Of a DNA stretch of 64,000 nucleotides, positions 33,708-43,696 are shown piece by piece (within the stretch, counting starts at the first letter, position 1; the number at the start of each line of letters is the position of its first letter). The DNA is taken from the NCBI GenBank assembly GCA_045586385.1, contig JAZNAE010000011.1, positions 186,001-250,000 of the forward strand, in the 5' to 3' direction. The position numbers were made by a program, and so were the translations under genes. Under the pieces are notes generated by a model. It saw only the letters and a list, made by a program, of their open reading frames with translations, did not search any database and was not told the DNA's origin. The stretch comes from Suilimivivens sp045586385 (GTDB lineage: Bacteria > Bacillota > Clostridia > Lachnospirales > Lachnospiraceae).

Positions 33708-35218
33708 GAGTTCCTCCTGAAAAGGTAATAAGTAAATGTTAGGCCGTCCCATTCATAGGGGGCTTCGCTTACAAGTTCATAATGATCCCAAATACAATCG
33801 GGATAGGTGTCTCTGGCGATAATAAACATGGTCTTTGCCTCAGTGACATACCGGTCCTGTTCCCGGAACATTTCTTCAAAAGCAATACCGTTGGTCTGGA
33901 AGAATTTACAGGTCGGCACAATATCCGCAACTGTGTAGAGACCGGCATCCAGACATCCGATATTGAGCAGGGTAGGGTTACTTTCTTCCAATACGATATC
34001 TCTGAACTGATATAAAAAGTAAGAGTTTTTATCCTGTTTTAAAAAGTAAGAATTCATGGATGCCAGATAGGAAAATCCCATGCTTATCACTACTGATATT
34101 ATCATAAAGGCAGGAATTAATTTGGTCAATGGTTTCTTAAAAGGAAGTTTTTCTATAAGAATGCCCAATACCACAAATCCTAAAACAGTAAATACAGTCA
34201 GAGGAATGGAGTAATAAGGAAGAACGGAGCCTCCCACATAAATACCCAGAAATAAAAAGCCTGCAAGGCAAAGCAGATTGAGCTTTTCATACCATCTTAC
34301 TTTAAAGGAGAGAAATATGGAAACCATGCCGATGATAATAAAGGCAAAGTAAGGCAGATTGTCCAGTATGAGCCAGTAAAGAATCTTGGCAAGTTCATAG
34401 ACTCTGGTGAACAAACTGATAGCTTCCTCCTGCAGATTGCTGTATAAGAATACATTATTGTAAATGTAGCATTGATACCAGTCATCAAGGGCACCGTTTA
34501 CTCCGAAATAAATAAGCCAGGGGAGCAGGGTGAGAATCATGCCGCCAAGGAATGTAAGGCATCCTTTAAAAAAACCTTTGAAGTCTTTATGGGCAAGGTA
34601 AGCAAAGGCCATCATGGACATCCATGCAAAGTAAAAACCGAGCATGGTATATTTAACCTGCATGATAATGCCTGCAAAAATTCCATTTAGTAAAATCATT
34701 TTCAAAGCAGGGGAGACATCAGTCTGTTCTTTAAAGTATTGTATGGAGAAGAAAAGGCTAAAACCAAGCAAGGGAAGACAAAATTCTTCTGCCGCACCAC
34801 CCCAGTAAAAGCTTTTGGAGGATAAAATTACGGCGCCCAGTATCGGAAGAAGCAGACAGGAGGTTTTACGGCTGCAATATAAATTCAGAACATTAAAACA
34901 AGAAAAGAGAAAGGCACCTACTGCGATGATTTCCAAAAGAAAGACGCCTGCAAAGGAATCGTGGCAAAGCAGATAGGCAATGCCGTAAACGAGATATAAA
35001 TAGGGGCCCTTTTGGTCGTATAAATCGCGGTAGATAACCTGTCCATTCATCATTCCTTTTCCCATGGTAAAATAACTGTTTGCATCGTTCCAGTCGTTAC
35101 AGGGATAAAGGAAAGAAGAGCGTGAACATAGTAGCAGCAACAGAAAAGCTGTTGCTGCACACCATAAAATGACTATTTTGTTTTGCGAAAAACTTTGCTT
35201 TGGATTTGTCTCTTTCAT
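33704..35218 (-). CDS. GT-C type membrane glycosyltransferase-like protein
   Basis: 504 residues, about 11-12 membrane helices. Outer loop 1 reads CNDWNDANSYFTMGKGMMNG followed by VIYRDLYDQKGPYLYLVYG, an acidic GT-C loop with a D-x-K-G-P motif typical of PMT-like families. A soluble C-terminal region follows the last helix (about 400-504). It lies between the FAD oxidoreductase (3-bp gap) and the UbiA gene (4-bp overlap), so all are surely co-transcribed. Likely uses the polyprenyl-phosphate sugar made by its neighbours as donor. Confidence 0.75.
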   Translation of the reverse strand: MKETNPKQSFSQNKIVILWCAATAFLLLLLCSRSSFLYPCNDWNDANSYFTMGKGMMNGQVIYRDLYDQKGPYLYLVYGIAYLLCHDSFAGVFLLEIIAVGAFLFSCFNVLNLYCSRKTSCLLLPILGAVILSSKSFYWGGAAEEFCLPLLGFSLFFSIQYFKEQTDVSPALKMILLNGIFAGIIMQVKYTMLGFYFAWMSMMAFAYLAHKDFKGFFKGCLTFLGGMILTLLPWLIYFGVNGALDDWYQCYIYNNVFLYSNLQEEAISLFTRVYELAKILYWLILDNLPYFAFIIIGMVSIFLSFKVRWYEKLNLLCLAGFLFLGIYVGGSVLPYYSIPLTVFTVLGFVVLGILIEKLPFKKPLTKLIPAFMIISVVISMGFSYLASMNSYFLKQDKNSYFLYQFRDIVLEESNPTLLNIGCLDAGLYTVADIVPTCKFFQTNGIAFEEMFREQDRYVTEAKTMFIIARDTYPDCIWDHYELVSEAPYEWDGLTFTYYLFRRNS

Positions 35219-35221
35219 AAA

Positions 35222-36796
35222 TTAATCAACTTCTGCTTCGTTTTGTTTTGCTTCTTCGTGATATTCTTTCTCCGTGTTGACACTCCAGATATTTGTCTTG
35301 TCCTTTTCGCCGGACAAGATGTTCTTTACGGTTTCAAAAGAGGTAACCATGGAGTGGTCGATATTATTGTATCTGTGCTGACCGTTACGACCTACGCAAT
35401 AGAGGTTGTCGATGGTCTTTAGATAATCAACAAGCGTATCGATTTCATCATAAGTATCAAAGTAAGCAGGATATGCTTTCTTTACTTTTTCCATATGGGT
35501 ATCAATAACGGCATCTGCATTACTGATCAGTCCCAATTTAATCATTTCTTCAATACCGATTTTGGAGAATTCTTCTTCAGACATATTCCAGAATTCATCG
35601 CCTTCGTTCACGAAGTATTCAAGACCGATCCATACGGTATTTTCCAAATCTTTAATCATATAAGGAGACCAGTTGTTGTAAATCTGGAAACGTCCCAGTT
35701 TGACATTGCGGTCTTGTACATATACCCAGCAGTCGGGAACAATGTTGCTGACCGTTTTAATGTTTGTTTTATTAACAAGATTAATTTTCGGAACCAAAAC
35801 ACCTAAGGTCATGTAATCACGATAAGGGAGTCCGGCAGCGATTCTGGCGGGAGCGGCAGGAACATCGTTCATGCCTGCAACCAAATCTTTAACCGGCATG
35901 GAGGAGATGATGTAATCACCTTCCATGGTAAGTTCTTCACCGTTCATCTCGTAGCTAAGACCGGTAAGAAGGTTGTCCGCATTTTTATGAATCTTGGTTA
36001 CCTTGGCATTTTTGTAAATGGTACCGCCAAGCTTTACTACTTCTTCTGCGGTTACGTCCCAAAGCTGGCCAGGACCTAATTTGGGATATTTAAATTCTTC
36101 AATCAAAGAAGTTTCTACCTTACGGTTTTTTACTTTAAATATTTTTCCGAATACATCTTTGAGAATAGCTATGATGGAGAGTCCTTTGACACGTTGTGCA
36201 CCCCAGGAAGCATCAATTTCTTTGGGATGACGTCCCCACAAATTTTCTGTATAGTATTCAAAAAACATGGAATAAAGCTTGCGTCCGAAACGGTTAATAT
36301 AAAAGTTTTCAAGATTATCTTCGGGAAGCTTACGGAAAAGGGAAGCCAGATAACTAAAGCCTACCTTCATGGTAGTAAAAAATCCCATATTTTTGAGGGT
36401 TTCCAATTTTAGGGAAATCGGATAATCATAAAATTTGGAATCAAAAAGAATACGTGATACACGGTGTCTGGTCAGCATAACACGGTCTTCCTTCTCAGGG
36501 TCCGGTCCGCCCTCGCAAAGGGGCATGGGGCGGTTTAAAAGAATGTCATCATATGTGGGATGTCCCTGCATGGGAAGCATATGGTCCCACCATGCATTTA
36601 CCTCAGGAATTTTGGAGAAGAAACGATGTCCGCCCATATCCATACGATTTCCGTTATAATTTACTGTTTTGGAAATACCACCGAAACAGTCACTTTCTTC
36701 AAAAACTATTACTTCAATGTCATCAGATTTGGTTAACAGTTCATATGCGGCTGTAAGACCTGCAGGACCTGCTCCGATAATCAGTGCTTTTTTCAT
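35222..36796 (-). CDS. NAD(P)/FAD-dependent oxidoreductase (protoporphyrinogen oxidase-like fold)
   Basis: 524 residues. N-terminal GAGPAGLTAAYEL (8-20) with VIVFEESDCFGGISKT and the RMDMGGHRFFSK element is typical of amine-oxidase/UDP-galactopyranose-mutase-like flavoproteins. A long central domain has WGRHPKEIDASWGAQRVKGL. The C-terminal FAD contact is YCVGRNGQHRYNNIDHSM. It is first of a four-gene minus-strand operon with GT-C, UbiA-like and HAD genes. In that setting it may oxidise or isomerise a sugar ring, but this is unproven. Proteins of this type are common in polysaccharide clusters. Confidence 0.78.
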   Translation of the reverse strand: MKKALIIGAGPAGLTAAYELLTKSDDIEVIVFEESDCFGGISKTVNYNGNRMDMGGHRFFSKIPEVNAWWDHMLPMQGHPTYDDILLNRPMPLCEGGPDPEKEDRVMLTRHRVSRILFDSKFYDYPISLKLETLKNMGFFTTMKVGFSYLASLFRKLPEDNLENFYINRFGRKLYSMFFEYYTENLWGRHPKEIDASWGAQRVKGLSIIAILKDVFGKIFKVKNRKVETSLIEEFKYPKLGPGQLWDVTAEEVVKLGGTIYKNAKVTKIHKNADNLLTGLSYEMNGEELTMEGDYIISSMPVKDLVAGMNDVPAAPARIAAGLPYRDYMTLGVLVPKINLVNKTNIKTVSNIVPDCWVYVQDRNVKLGRFQIYNNWSPYMIKDLENTVWIGLEYFVNEGDEFWNMSEEEFSKIGIEEMIKLGLISNADAVIDTHMEKVKKAYPAYFDTYDEIDTLVDYLKTIDNLYCVGRNGQHRYNNIDHSMVTSFETVKNILSGEKDKTNIWSVNTEKEYHEEAKQNEAEVD

Positions 36797-36868
36797 AATG
36801 TATAATTACCTTTCCTTTTATTCGCATAAGAGTATAACTATTTTAACATAATTTAGAAATAGTGTCTA

Positions 36869-39800
36869 CTAATGGGAAATTGTAAAATGATAATTTCCCG
36901 AGGATAATTCATATATTACTTTATTATTCGAAATACCCGTATAAAATACGCCGTCTTTGTCTGAGATTTGCTTTCCATTTTCCAAATAAGTCTGTTGTTC
37001 GGGAAGTACAGGCAGCGACAGTGTGGCTGTTGTGTTGGCAGGTATTTCAAAAATGTAGTCATAACCGTTTTCTGTTTGAGAGTAACTTACGGAAATAGTT
37101 CCGTAAATACTGTCGTAACTGCCGGTTACATGGGAAAGGGCTCCTGTAACCTGTGGTTCTAAGAAGAAGTGTTTATATCCGGGGTGGCTTTCATCACTCT
37201 TTATTCCCAAAATATCTGTATACAAGAAACTTGCCGGTGTGCCATAGGCGTAATGATTCAGAGAACCGTCGAGAGTGTAAGTGCCATCTTCGTTTTCGCT
37301 GTATGCAGTCCACTGTTCCCAAGTAGTAGTGGCTCCTTTTTTTACTTGATAAAGAAGAGAAGGAGCTTCTTCCTGTAAAAGTAATCGGTAAGCGGCATCA
37401 ATTTTATTGTTTTCAGACAATGTCGGAAGAAGGTAACCGATTCCGGAAAAACCTGCTTTCATTTGATAATTGTGAGCCTCTAAGTTGGTAATCAGACAGC
37501 CCACCGCATTTTCCTTTAATTCTTCCGGGAATAAGTCAAAGGCGAGACCGAGAGAAAAGGCTGTCTGGGAATAGCATTCAACGGCTCCGGTTTCCAAAAC
37601 ATAAGTATCCTGCCATGCTTTTTTAAAACTTTCATAAACAGAAGCGTAATATTCTGCATCTTCGGTGCGTCCCAGGATCGTTGCCATTTTTGATACCAGT
37701 TGGGCACTGCGTGCACACCATGCGGTATCTGACAAGTCTGATGGGGTAGATTCTAATGATAAATGATCGCCGTAGCCGTTTGATGAACGGATATGTTGAT
37801 CGCTGGTTTCTACTAATACATCCACCCACTTACAAAGAGCATCATAGTTTTCTTCCACAATCGAAATATCCCCAAACTGTTGATATAAATTCCATGTGAT
37901 TATAACAGGTGCATCGCCCCAGCAATTGTTACTGCCGGTGCCATTACGCCCATCTTTGTCAGCACCGAAATTTCTGGGAGCCATATCAGGGAAAGAACCG
38001 CCATCTGTCTGCAGCATCCGCAGTTCGTCTAAATATTTACGATAAAAATTATAAGTATTTGCATGATAAGATGCAGTGAGGGAAAAAATCTGTGCATCTC
38101 CGGCCCATCCATGGCGTTCATCACGCTGAGGACAGTCTGTAGGGGTGTCCATAAAATTGCCCTGCTGGCTTCTGATGGTGTTTTCATAATACCTATTTAA
38201 TAATTCATTGGAACAGCTAAAGTTTCCGGTTTGCTCAAGGCCGGAAGAAAGAACCAACGCACGCACCTCTTCTGTAGAAGGAGCTTCGTCAACACCTGTT
38301 ATCTGCAGATAACGGAAACCGTGGAAGGTGTATTTGGGTTCAAAGGTTTCTCCTTCCGCACTTCCTTTCATTACATAATAGTCTGTAGCTTTGGCAGTTA
38401 AAAGATTTTTGGTCCAAACGGTACCCGGTGCATCATCAGCATTTGCAAGAGATTCGGTATTGATTTCTTCTCCGTATCGTAAAGTTACAACTTCTCCTTG
38501 CGTTCCATTCAAATGAAGCCGGACAGTTCCCACAATATTTTCTCCAAAATCGTAGACATATACGCCCTCTTTCGGTTCTGAGACGGATAGAGGGGCAAGT
38601 TCTCTGATACAGACAATGGGTTCGTTTTCCTTGGCTGTTAATGGCAGGGAATCATAACTTGCATCTACTGCATTTGTTGTTGCCGGAAGCCAGTCACTAC
38701 CTACAGCAAAGTCGGCGGTATCAAATCCGGTCTGCTCGTAGCCTGCATCATAGAATTCTCCCTGATAAATATCGTCACTGCGGACAGGGCCATTTGTGTA
38801 GCATAAGAAGCTTTCGTCCGTGACAATGGTTTCGCATGTTCCGTCTTCATAGCAAATTTCCAGCATACCCTTAAGAGCGTTGGTATCTCCCCAGGGACTA
38901 TAAATTTCAGGATAGCCTACGGCGCGGTCATACCAGCCATGCAGGAGAGTGATGCCTAAGACATTTTTACTATTTTTGGAAAGTAGCGGGGTAATGTCAT
39001 AGGTAACGTAAGAGAGCTGCTGATTGTATGCTAATTTTCCCGGGCCGAAATAGTCATCAGCAACAGCACTTTCATTTATGGAAGCGGAAAAACTGCCCAG
39101 TGCTGTCATATAAAGACGGGCACTTTTTATGGTTTTATCAGCGGTTTCAAATTCTCTTCTAAAAAGAGGAGCGGGTGATTCATACCCCGGTGTAAGAAGC
39201 AAGCCGCTTTTGATGCGAAGTCTTCCATTTTCTATTGTCACATAATAAGGTGAAAAAATGCTTTCTTCTGATTCAAAGTCATCCTGATAGAGTGTGTTGC
39301 CCATTTCATCTGTTATCAGTATGTTATCCAGATAGGCAAAGGAATTGCTTCTAGATTTATAGTATCCGATACTGCCAATGGGGGTGCTCTCAATGGAGAA
39401 GTCGCCCACCGGCGTGTCATTAATGGTTACGGATAAGTTTTCATGGTTGACGGATAGTGTAACGGAAAAATGGGAACTGTCACTTACTATATTGGCGATA
39501 TCTACCTCCTGAGTGGAGAGATATCCGCCCTGCATTTCATGCAGTGAAAAGAGTGCCCTATCCGGTTTGTTTGTAATTTCGCAAACATAGAGATGTCCAT
39601 ATTCTCCTTCTTTTGCACCAAAAACAAAACCGGCTGTTGTATCGGTTAATTCCATGTCATATTGGATGTCATATACATAGGAATCGCTTTCATGTGTATA
39701 AGCAGGTGCAATACTTGAGGCGGAAATCCACTTTGCGTCACTCATGCCACCTTCCATAAGACCTGTTTCAAACCATGCAACTTCAGATGCAGTATAAGGA

Positions 39801-40210
39801 GTGTCTGTTTCGTCCCAGGCAGTAACTGACCAGTAGTAGCGCATTTTGGGTAGAAGGGAATCACCGGCGTAGGAAATGCCAACAGAATGGGAATCGATGA
39901 TTTTGCCACTGTCCCAAAGGAGATTTTCATTGGAAAGAGCATCCTCGCTTTCGGCAATGGTAATCCGGTATGCAGTTTGCATAGCACCTCTTTTACTGCT
40001 TGCCATCTGCCAACTGAAGGTAGGGGATTTTTCATCTATACCGAGAGGGTTAGTCAGGTGACATACCTTTAGGTTTTGAATTACTATTTCCTGGGGAGGG
40101 AGTTTTTTTTGATATAAAAATCCGGCAATGCCTGCGAAAAATAGCAAGCATGCAAGGATAATAAGTACAATATAGATAGGCTTTAGGGTATTCTTTTTTT
40201 TGGTCGTCAT
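36869..40210 (-). CDS. GH78 alpha-L-rhamnosidase, membrane-anchored
   Basis: 1113 residues. A signal-anchor (about 10-32) is followed by an Fn3-like domain (40-150), a concanavalin-like insert (about 155-340), beta-domains and an (alpha/alpha)6 barrel. The catalytic stretch is TDCPQRDERHGWAGD with general acid E698 in RDER; the candidate base is E965 in GATTTWEQW. Both match GH78 rhamnosidases. No sorting signal is present, so the enzyme stays tethered outside the membrane. Its strand is opposite to the polysaccharide genes around it. It could trim or recycle rhamnose of the cell's own polymer, or digest host or plant rhamnosides. RBS GAGGAA seven bases before the ATG. Confidence 0.9.
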   Translation of the reverse strand: MTTKKKNTLKPIYIVLIILACLLFFAGIAGFLYQKKLPPQEIVIQNLKVCHLTNPLGIDEKSPTFSWQMASSKRGAMQTAYRITIAESEDALSNENLLWDSGKIIDSHSVGISYAGDSLLPKMRYYWSVTAWDETDTPYTASEVAWFETGLMEGGMSDAKWISASSIAPAYTHESDSYVYDIQYDMELTDTTAGFVFGAKEGEYGHLYVCEITNKPDRALFSLHEMQGGYLSTQEVDIANIVSDSSHFSVTLSVNHENLSVTINDTPVGDFSIESTPIGSIGYYKSRSNSFAYLDNILITDEMGNTLYQDDFESEESIFSPYYVTIENGRLRIKSGLLLTPGYESPAPLFRREFETADKTIKSARLYMTALGSFSASINESAVADDYFGPGKLAYNQQLSYVTYDITPLLSKNSKNVLGITLLHGWYDRAVGYPEIYSPWGDTNALKGMLEICYEDGTCETIVTDESFLCYTNGPVRSDDIYQGEFYDAGYEQTGFDTADFAVGSDWLPATTNAVDASYDSLPLTAKENEPIVCIRELAPLSVSEPKEGVYVYDFGENIVGTVRLHLNGTQGEVVTLRYGEEINTESLANADDAPGTVWTKNLLTAKATDYYVMKGSAEGETFEPKYTFHGFRYLQITGVDEAPSTEEVRALVLSSGLEQTGNFSCSNELLNRYYENTIRSQQGNFMDTPTDCPQRDERHGWAGDAQIFSLTASYHANTYNFYRKYLDELRMLQTDGGSFPDMAPRNFGADKDGRNGTGSNNCWGDAPVIITWNLYQQFGDISIVEENYDALCKWVDVLVETSDQHIRSSNGYGDHLSLESTPSDLSDTAWCARSAQLVSKMATILGRTEDAEYYASVYESFKKAWQDTYVLETGAVECYSQTAFSLGLAFDLFPEELKENAVGCLITNLEAHNYQMKAGFSGIGYLLPTLSENNKIDAAYRLLLQEEAPSLLYQVKKGATTTWEQWTAYSENEDGTYTLDGSLNHYAYGTPASFLYTDILGIKSDESHPGYKHFFLEPQVTGALSHVTGSYDSIYGTISVSYSQTENGYDYIFEIPANTTATLSLPVLPEQQTYLENGKQISDKDGVFYTGISNNKVIYELSSGNYHFTISH

Positions 40211-40330
40211 AGATGGTTCCTCATTGAATAAATTTTATACTTATTATAAGTGAAATATGAAATAGATACTAGTGTAAAAACGGAAATTAGTGTAAAATAA
40301 AACCAATTGATTTGGAAAGGAAGGCTTTCG

Positions 40331-41410
40331 ATGATCGTATTACAAATAATCAGTCTCATATTCTGGCTGTTTGCAGTTCCCTTTGCTATGGGACTGTTGC
40401 CGGCAAGCTTATTTCCGGAAAAGGACAGAAGCGCAGGATGCATATTTTTGTCAGGATATATGGTGCTGTTTGCGTTGTTTGAACTAATCGGGATACCGGT
40501 TGCGATTTTAAAAATATATAACGGATTTTCGACTTTATGCGTAATCTTTGCCATAGCAGCGGTTTTGCTGGGTGCGGTTGGCGTATTTTACACCCTGTAT
40601 ATGAGGGGGAAAGGATATCGTCTTTGCTTAAGTCTTCATGTTAAGGAATTCTCATGGGAAGATAAGTTTTATATGCTGTTATTCCTGATATTGGTAGGAT
40701 TCCAACTCTATATGTCCTTTACAAGGGCATCCTTTGACGGAGACGATTCCTACTATAACGTGCAGGGAGTGATTGCCCAGCAGATTGACACGTTATATCG
40801 GATTAATCCCAATACGGGCATCAGTTCTCCTTTGGATGCACGTCATGCACTGGCACTGTTTCCCATTTGGGAAGCGTTTATCGGAAAGATGAGTGGTATT
40901 CATATGACGATTGTGGCACACAGTATCGTGCCCTTTGTGCTTTTGCCCCTTACTTATCTGGTTTACTTTAAAATCGGACAGAGGCTGTTTGAGGAGAAGA
41001 AGGACAGGCTTCCTGTATTTATGGTGCTGATGGCACTTTTCCAGATGTTCGGAAATGTATCGATTTATACCAATGAAACCTTTTTGCTTACCAGGACATG
41101 GCAGGGCAAATCCGTGGCGGGCAATCTCATATTGCCGGCGGTATTTTGGATTTTCTTTTGCCTGTTTGATAAGGAAAAAGAAGAGAGAAGCAAAAGGGAA
41201 CAAACCGGATATTGGCTGCTCCTTGCGGTTCTTAATCTGGCAGCAGGCGTAAGCAGTTCTTTGGCAGTCATGTTAAGCTCTCTTTTGGTGGCAGGACTCG
41301 CTTTCTTATTTATGATAAAAGAGAAAAAATTCGCTATTTTAGTAAAAGCAGGACTTACCTGTATCCCCGGTGCATTGTATGTGCTGACATATTTACTGAT
41401 TAGCCGTTAA
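40331..41410 (+). CDS. DUF6077-like polytopic membrane protein
   Basis: About 359 residues and eight or so membrane helices. The start MIVLQIISLIFWLFAVPFAM with AGGAAGG just upstream is preferred over the longer frame from 40307. Outer loop: SFTRASFDGDDSYYNVQG (paired Asp), then NPNTG and RHALALFPIWEAFIG. These resemble GT-C-like DUF6077 proteins, which I remember as longer (about 600 residues). The following gene supplies further membrane helices and a soluble domain, so the two may be parts of one functional unit. Function unknown. Confidence 0.65.
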   Translation: MIVLQIISLIFWLFAVPFAMGLLPASLFPEKDRSAGCIFLSGYMVLFALFELIGIPVAILKIYNGFSTLCVIFAIAAVLLGAVGVFYTLYMRGKGYRLCLSLHVKEFSWEDKFYMLLFLILVGFQLYMSFTRASFDGDDSYYNVQGVIAQQIDTLYRINPNTGISSPLDARHALALFPIWEAFIGKMSGIHMTIVAHSIVPFVLLPLTYLVYFKIGQRLFEEKKDRLPVFMVLMALFQMFGNVSIYTNETFLLTRTWQGKSVAGNLILPAVFWIFFCLFDKEKEERSKREQTGYWLLLAVLNLAAGVSSSLAVMLSSLLVAGLAFLFMIKEKKFAILVKAGLTCIPGALYVLTYLLISR

Positions 41411-41434
41411 TGAGAGATAGAAAGGTGTAAACCT

Positions 41435-42229
41435 ATGTTTGGAATTTTCATGGAAAGTCTCGTGATTTTTAAATTGTATACGGGCCTTAAATTTTTGGTG
41501 CTGCTCTTTGCGGTCGCATGGGCGTATCTTCTGATTACGGAAAAGGATAAGAAGATAAGGCTACTGTTTGTGTATGCTCCCCTTCTGATTTTGATGTTGT
41601 TTTTATGTCCCATAAGCAGAAAGGGATTTGTGGCACTGGGACTTGACGGGGAGACTTATTACAGGATTCTTTGGACCATTCCCATGGGAATGGTTACGGT
41701 TTACGGGGCCTGCCGTCTTTTCGGAAGACATAAGAGAATCGGGCTTATCGTAACTGCAGTACTGATTATTCTTTGCGGAAAGTATGTCTATGACAGTCCC
41801 TATATTACAAAGGCAGAAAACTTGTACCACATTCCGGATACGGCGATTAAAATTTGTGACCTGATTGCACCGGAAGAGGGATATGTGATCGTGGTGGTGC
41901 CCGAGGAACTGGTTTATTTTATGCGTCAGTACAATGCCAAAATTAAGATGCCCTACGGAAGAGAAATGGTTGCCAGTCAGTGGAATTATTATCATCCGGT
42001 GCATGAAGCTATGGAAGAAACCGAGGAGCTTGTTTTTGAAGATTTGCTGGAAGCTACCAGAGCAGAAAACTGTCAGTATATCGTCGTTTCGCCTACCAGA
42101 AAGGTAAAAGACGATCCGAAAGAGTTGGGGCTTTTATCAGTGGCAACGGTTGACGGATATCGTGTTTATAAGGATCCGGTAGCGGCTGCTGCAGTTGAAG
42201 AGATTAATCAGTATTACGAAGAGGATTAA
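41435..42229 (+). CDS. Membrane protein with soluble C-terminal domain (possible second half of DUF6077 unit)
   Basis: 264 residues: three or four membrane helices (10-125) and a hydrophilic C-terminal domain of about 130 residues with VIVVVPEELVYFMRQYNA and VVSPTRKV. It begins 24 bp after the DUF6077-like stop with its own RBS (AAAGG). The upstream protein ends with a helix, and the combined length would equal a typical GT-C enzyme with soluble tail. No family was recognised. It precedes the MBOAT gene by three bases. Confidence 0.6.
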   Translation: MFGIFMESLVIFKLYTGLKFLVLLFAVAWAYLLITEKDKKIRLLFVYAPLLILMLFLCPISRKGFVALGLDGETYYRILWTIPMGMVTVYGACRLFGRHKRIGLIVTAVLIILCGKYVYDSPYITKAENLYHIPDTAIKICDLIAPEEGYVIVVVPEELVYFMRQYNAKIKMPYGREMVASQWNYYHPVHEAMEETEELVFEDLLEATRAENCQYIVVSPTRKVKDDPKELGLLSVATVDGYRVYKDPVAAAAVEEINQYYEED

Positions 42230-42232
42230 AAA

Positions 42233-43675
42233 ATGTCATTTCACTCATATGCTTTTGTGCTTGCGTTTATGCCCATTGCGGTCCTGGGATTTCATTGTAA
42301 GAAAAAAATAGGAAATGCCGATTCGACAAAGTTCTTTTTAGTGTTGCTGTCATTTATATTTCTCGGATTTTCAGATATCCGGAACTCTGTGGTGCTTTTA
42401 ATCAGCATGATGGTGAACTATCTGATTTTTGCGGCAATGAGAAAGAGCACCAAAAAGAAGTTTTTGCTTGCGACAGGCATTTTAATCAATTTATTCGCCC
42501 TGTTTTATTTTAAATATACAGGGTCCCTGTTTGTGCCTTTGGGCATCAGTTTTTTTACATTTTCGCAGATAGCTTTTTTGATGGAGAACTATCGTGGGCA
42601 GCTTCCTCATATGTCTCCTGCAAATTACAGTGTTTATGCCACATTTTTCCCGAAGATGGTGCAGGGACCGATTATGCTTCCGGGAGAAATGCAAGAACAA
42701 CTGGATGATGCGGTAGGAAAGAAGGCTGACTGGGAGGCGTGCTTTAGAGGCTTTGCATTGTTCGTGCTTGGCTTGTCCAAAAAGGTTTTGATTGCAGATA
42801 CCTTCGGCGTGGCAGTAAGTCACGGCTATACCAATTTATCATCCCTTACATCAGGCGATGCATGGATTTTGATGCTTTCCTATACTTTGCAGATTTATTT
42901 TGATTTCAGCGGTTATTGCGATATGGCTATGGGTGTTGCGCAGATGATGGGCTTTTCCCTTCCCCTGAATTTTGATTCTCCGTATAAAGCAAATAATATC
43001 CTGGAGTTTTGGAAACGGTGGCACATGACGTTGACCCGTTTTTTTACCAAATATCTGTACATTCCGCTGGGCGGAAACCGTAGGGGAGAGATGCGTACTT
43101 ACAGTAACATGCTGATTATCTTTTTGGTGAGCGGCATCTGGCATGGTGCGGGACTTACCTTTATCGTGTGGGGGATGCTTCATGGTATTTTGTATGTGAT
43201 TACCAAGTGGTGGAAGGTGCGTAGAGAAAATGCAAAGCGGGCGCAGCAGAATGAGACGAAGATTTTTGGCACAGCAGGGCACGTGCTGTCGGTAGCAGGT
43301 ACGTTTTTGTATGTAAATATTGCATGGATATTCTTCAGGGCATCCACTTTGCCGGAAGCATTATCTGTGCTGAAAAAGATGTTTTCTTTTGAGTTTAGGA
43401 AAATTAATTTGAATTTTGCTAAATGTTTTGAACTTAATGAATTTTGGTATGTCATGAAAGTACTGAAGTTTGATCGCTTTGACTGGGCTCATTATGTGCT
43501 GATGGTGCTTTTGATCGTGGTAGCACTGGCGATTGTATTTTTCGGAAAAACAGCACCCAAAATCAGCAAAAAGATAAAACCTACGGTTTTGAATTCTTGT
43601 GTACTTGCTGTACTTTTGGTGTGGTGTATTTTGTCATTTTCCAATGTGAGCAGTTTTATTTATGTGAATTTCTGA
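42233..43675 (+). CDS. MBOAT family O-acyltransferase, pair 3
   Basis: 480 residues, multi-spanning. FWKRWHMTLTRFFTKYLYIP, LGGNRRGEMRTYSN and catalytic H304 in SGIWHGAGL are present, matching pair 2 closely. It starts three bases after the preceding gene and is followed after 21 bp by an SGNH-like protein. The expected role is membrane passage of an acyl group for polymer decoration. Confidence 0.9.
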   Translation: MSFHSYAFVLAFMPIAVLGFHCKKKIGNADSTKFFLVLLSFIFLGFSDIRNSVVLLISMMVNYLIFAAMRKSTKKKFLLATGILINLFALFYFKYTGSLFVPLGISFFTFSQIAFLMENYRGQLPHMSPANYSVYATFFPKMVQGPIMLPGEMQEQLDDAVGKKADWEACFRGFALFVLGLSKKVLIADTFGVAVSHGYTNLSSLTSGDAWILMLSYTLQIYFDFSGYCDMAMGVAQMMGFSLPLNFDSPYKANNILEFWKRWHMTLTRFFTKYLYIPLGGNRRGEMRTYSNMLIIFLVSGIWHGAGLTFIVWGMLHGILYVITKWWKVRRENAKRAQQNETKIFGTAGHVLSVAGTFLYVNIAWIFFRASTLPEALSVLKKMFSFEFRKINLNFAKCFELNEFWYVMKVLKFDRFDWAHYVLMVLLIVVALAIVFFGKTAPKISKKIKPTVLNSCVLAVLLVWCILSFSNVSSFIYVNF

Positions 43676-43696
43676 TAAAGGATTTGGAATAGGAAT

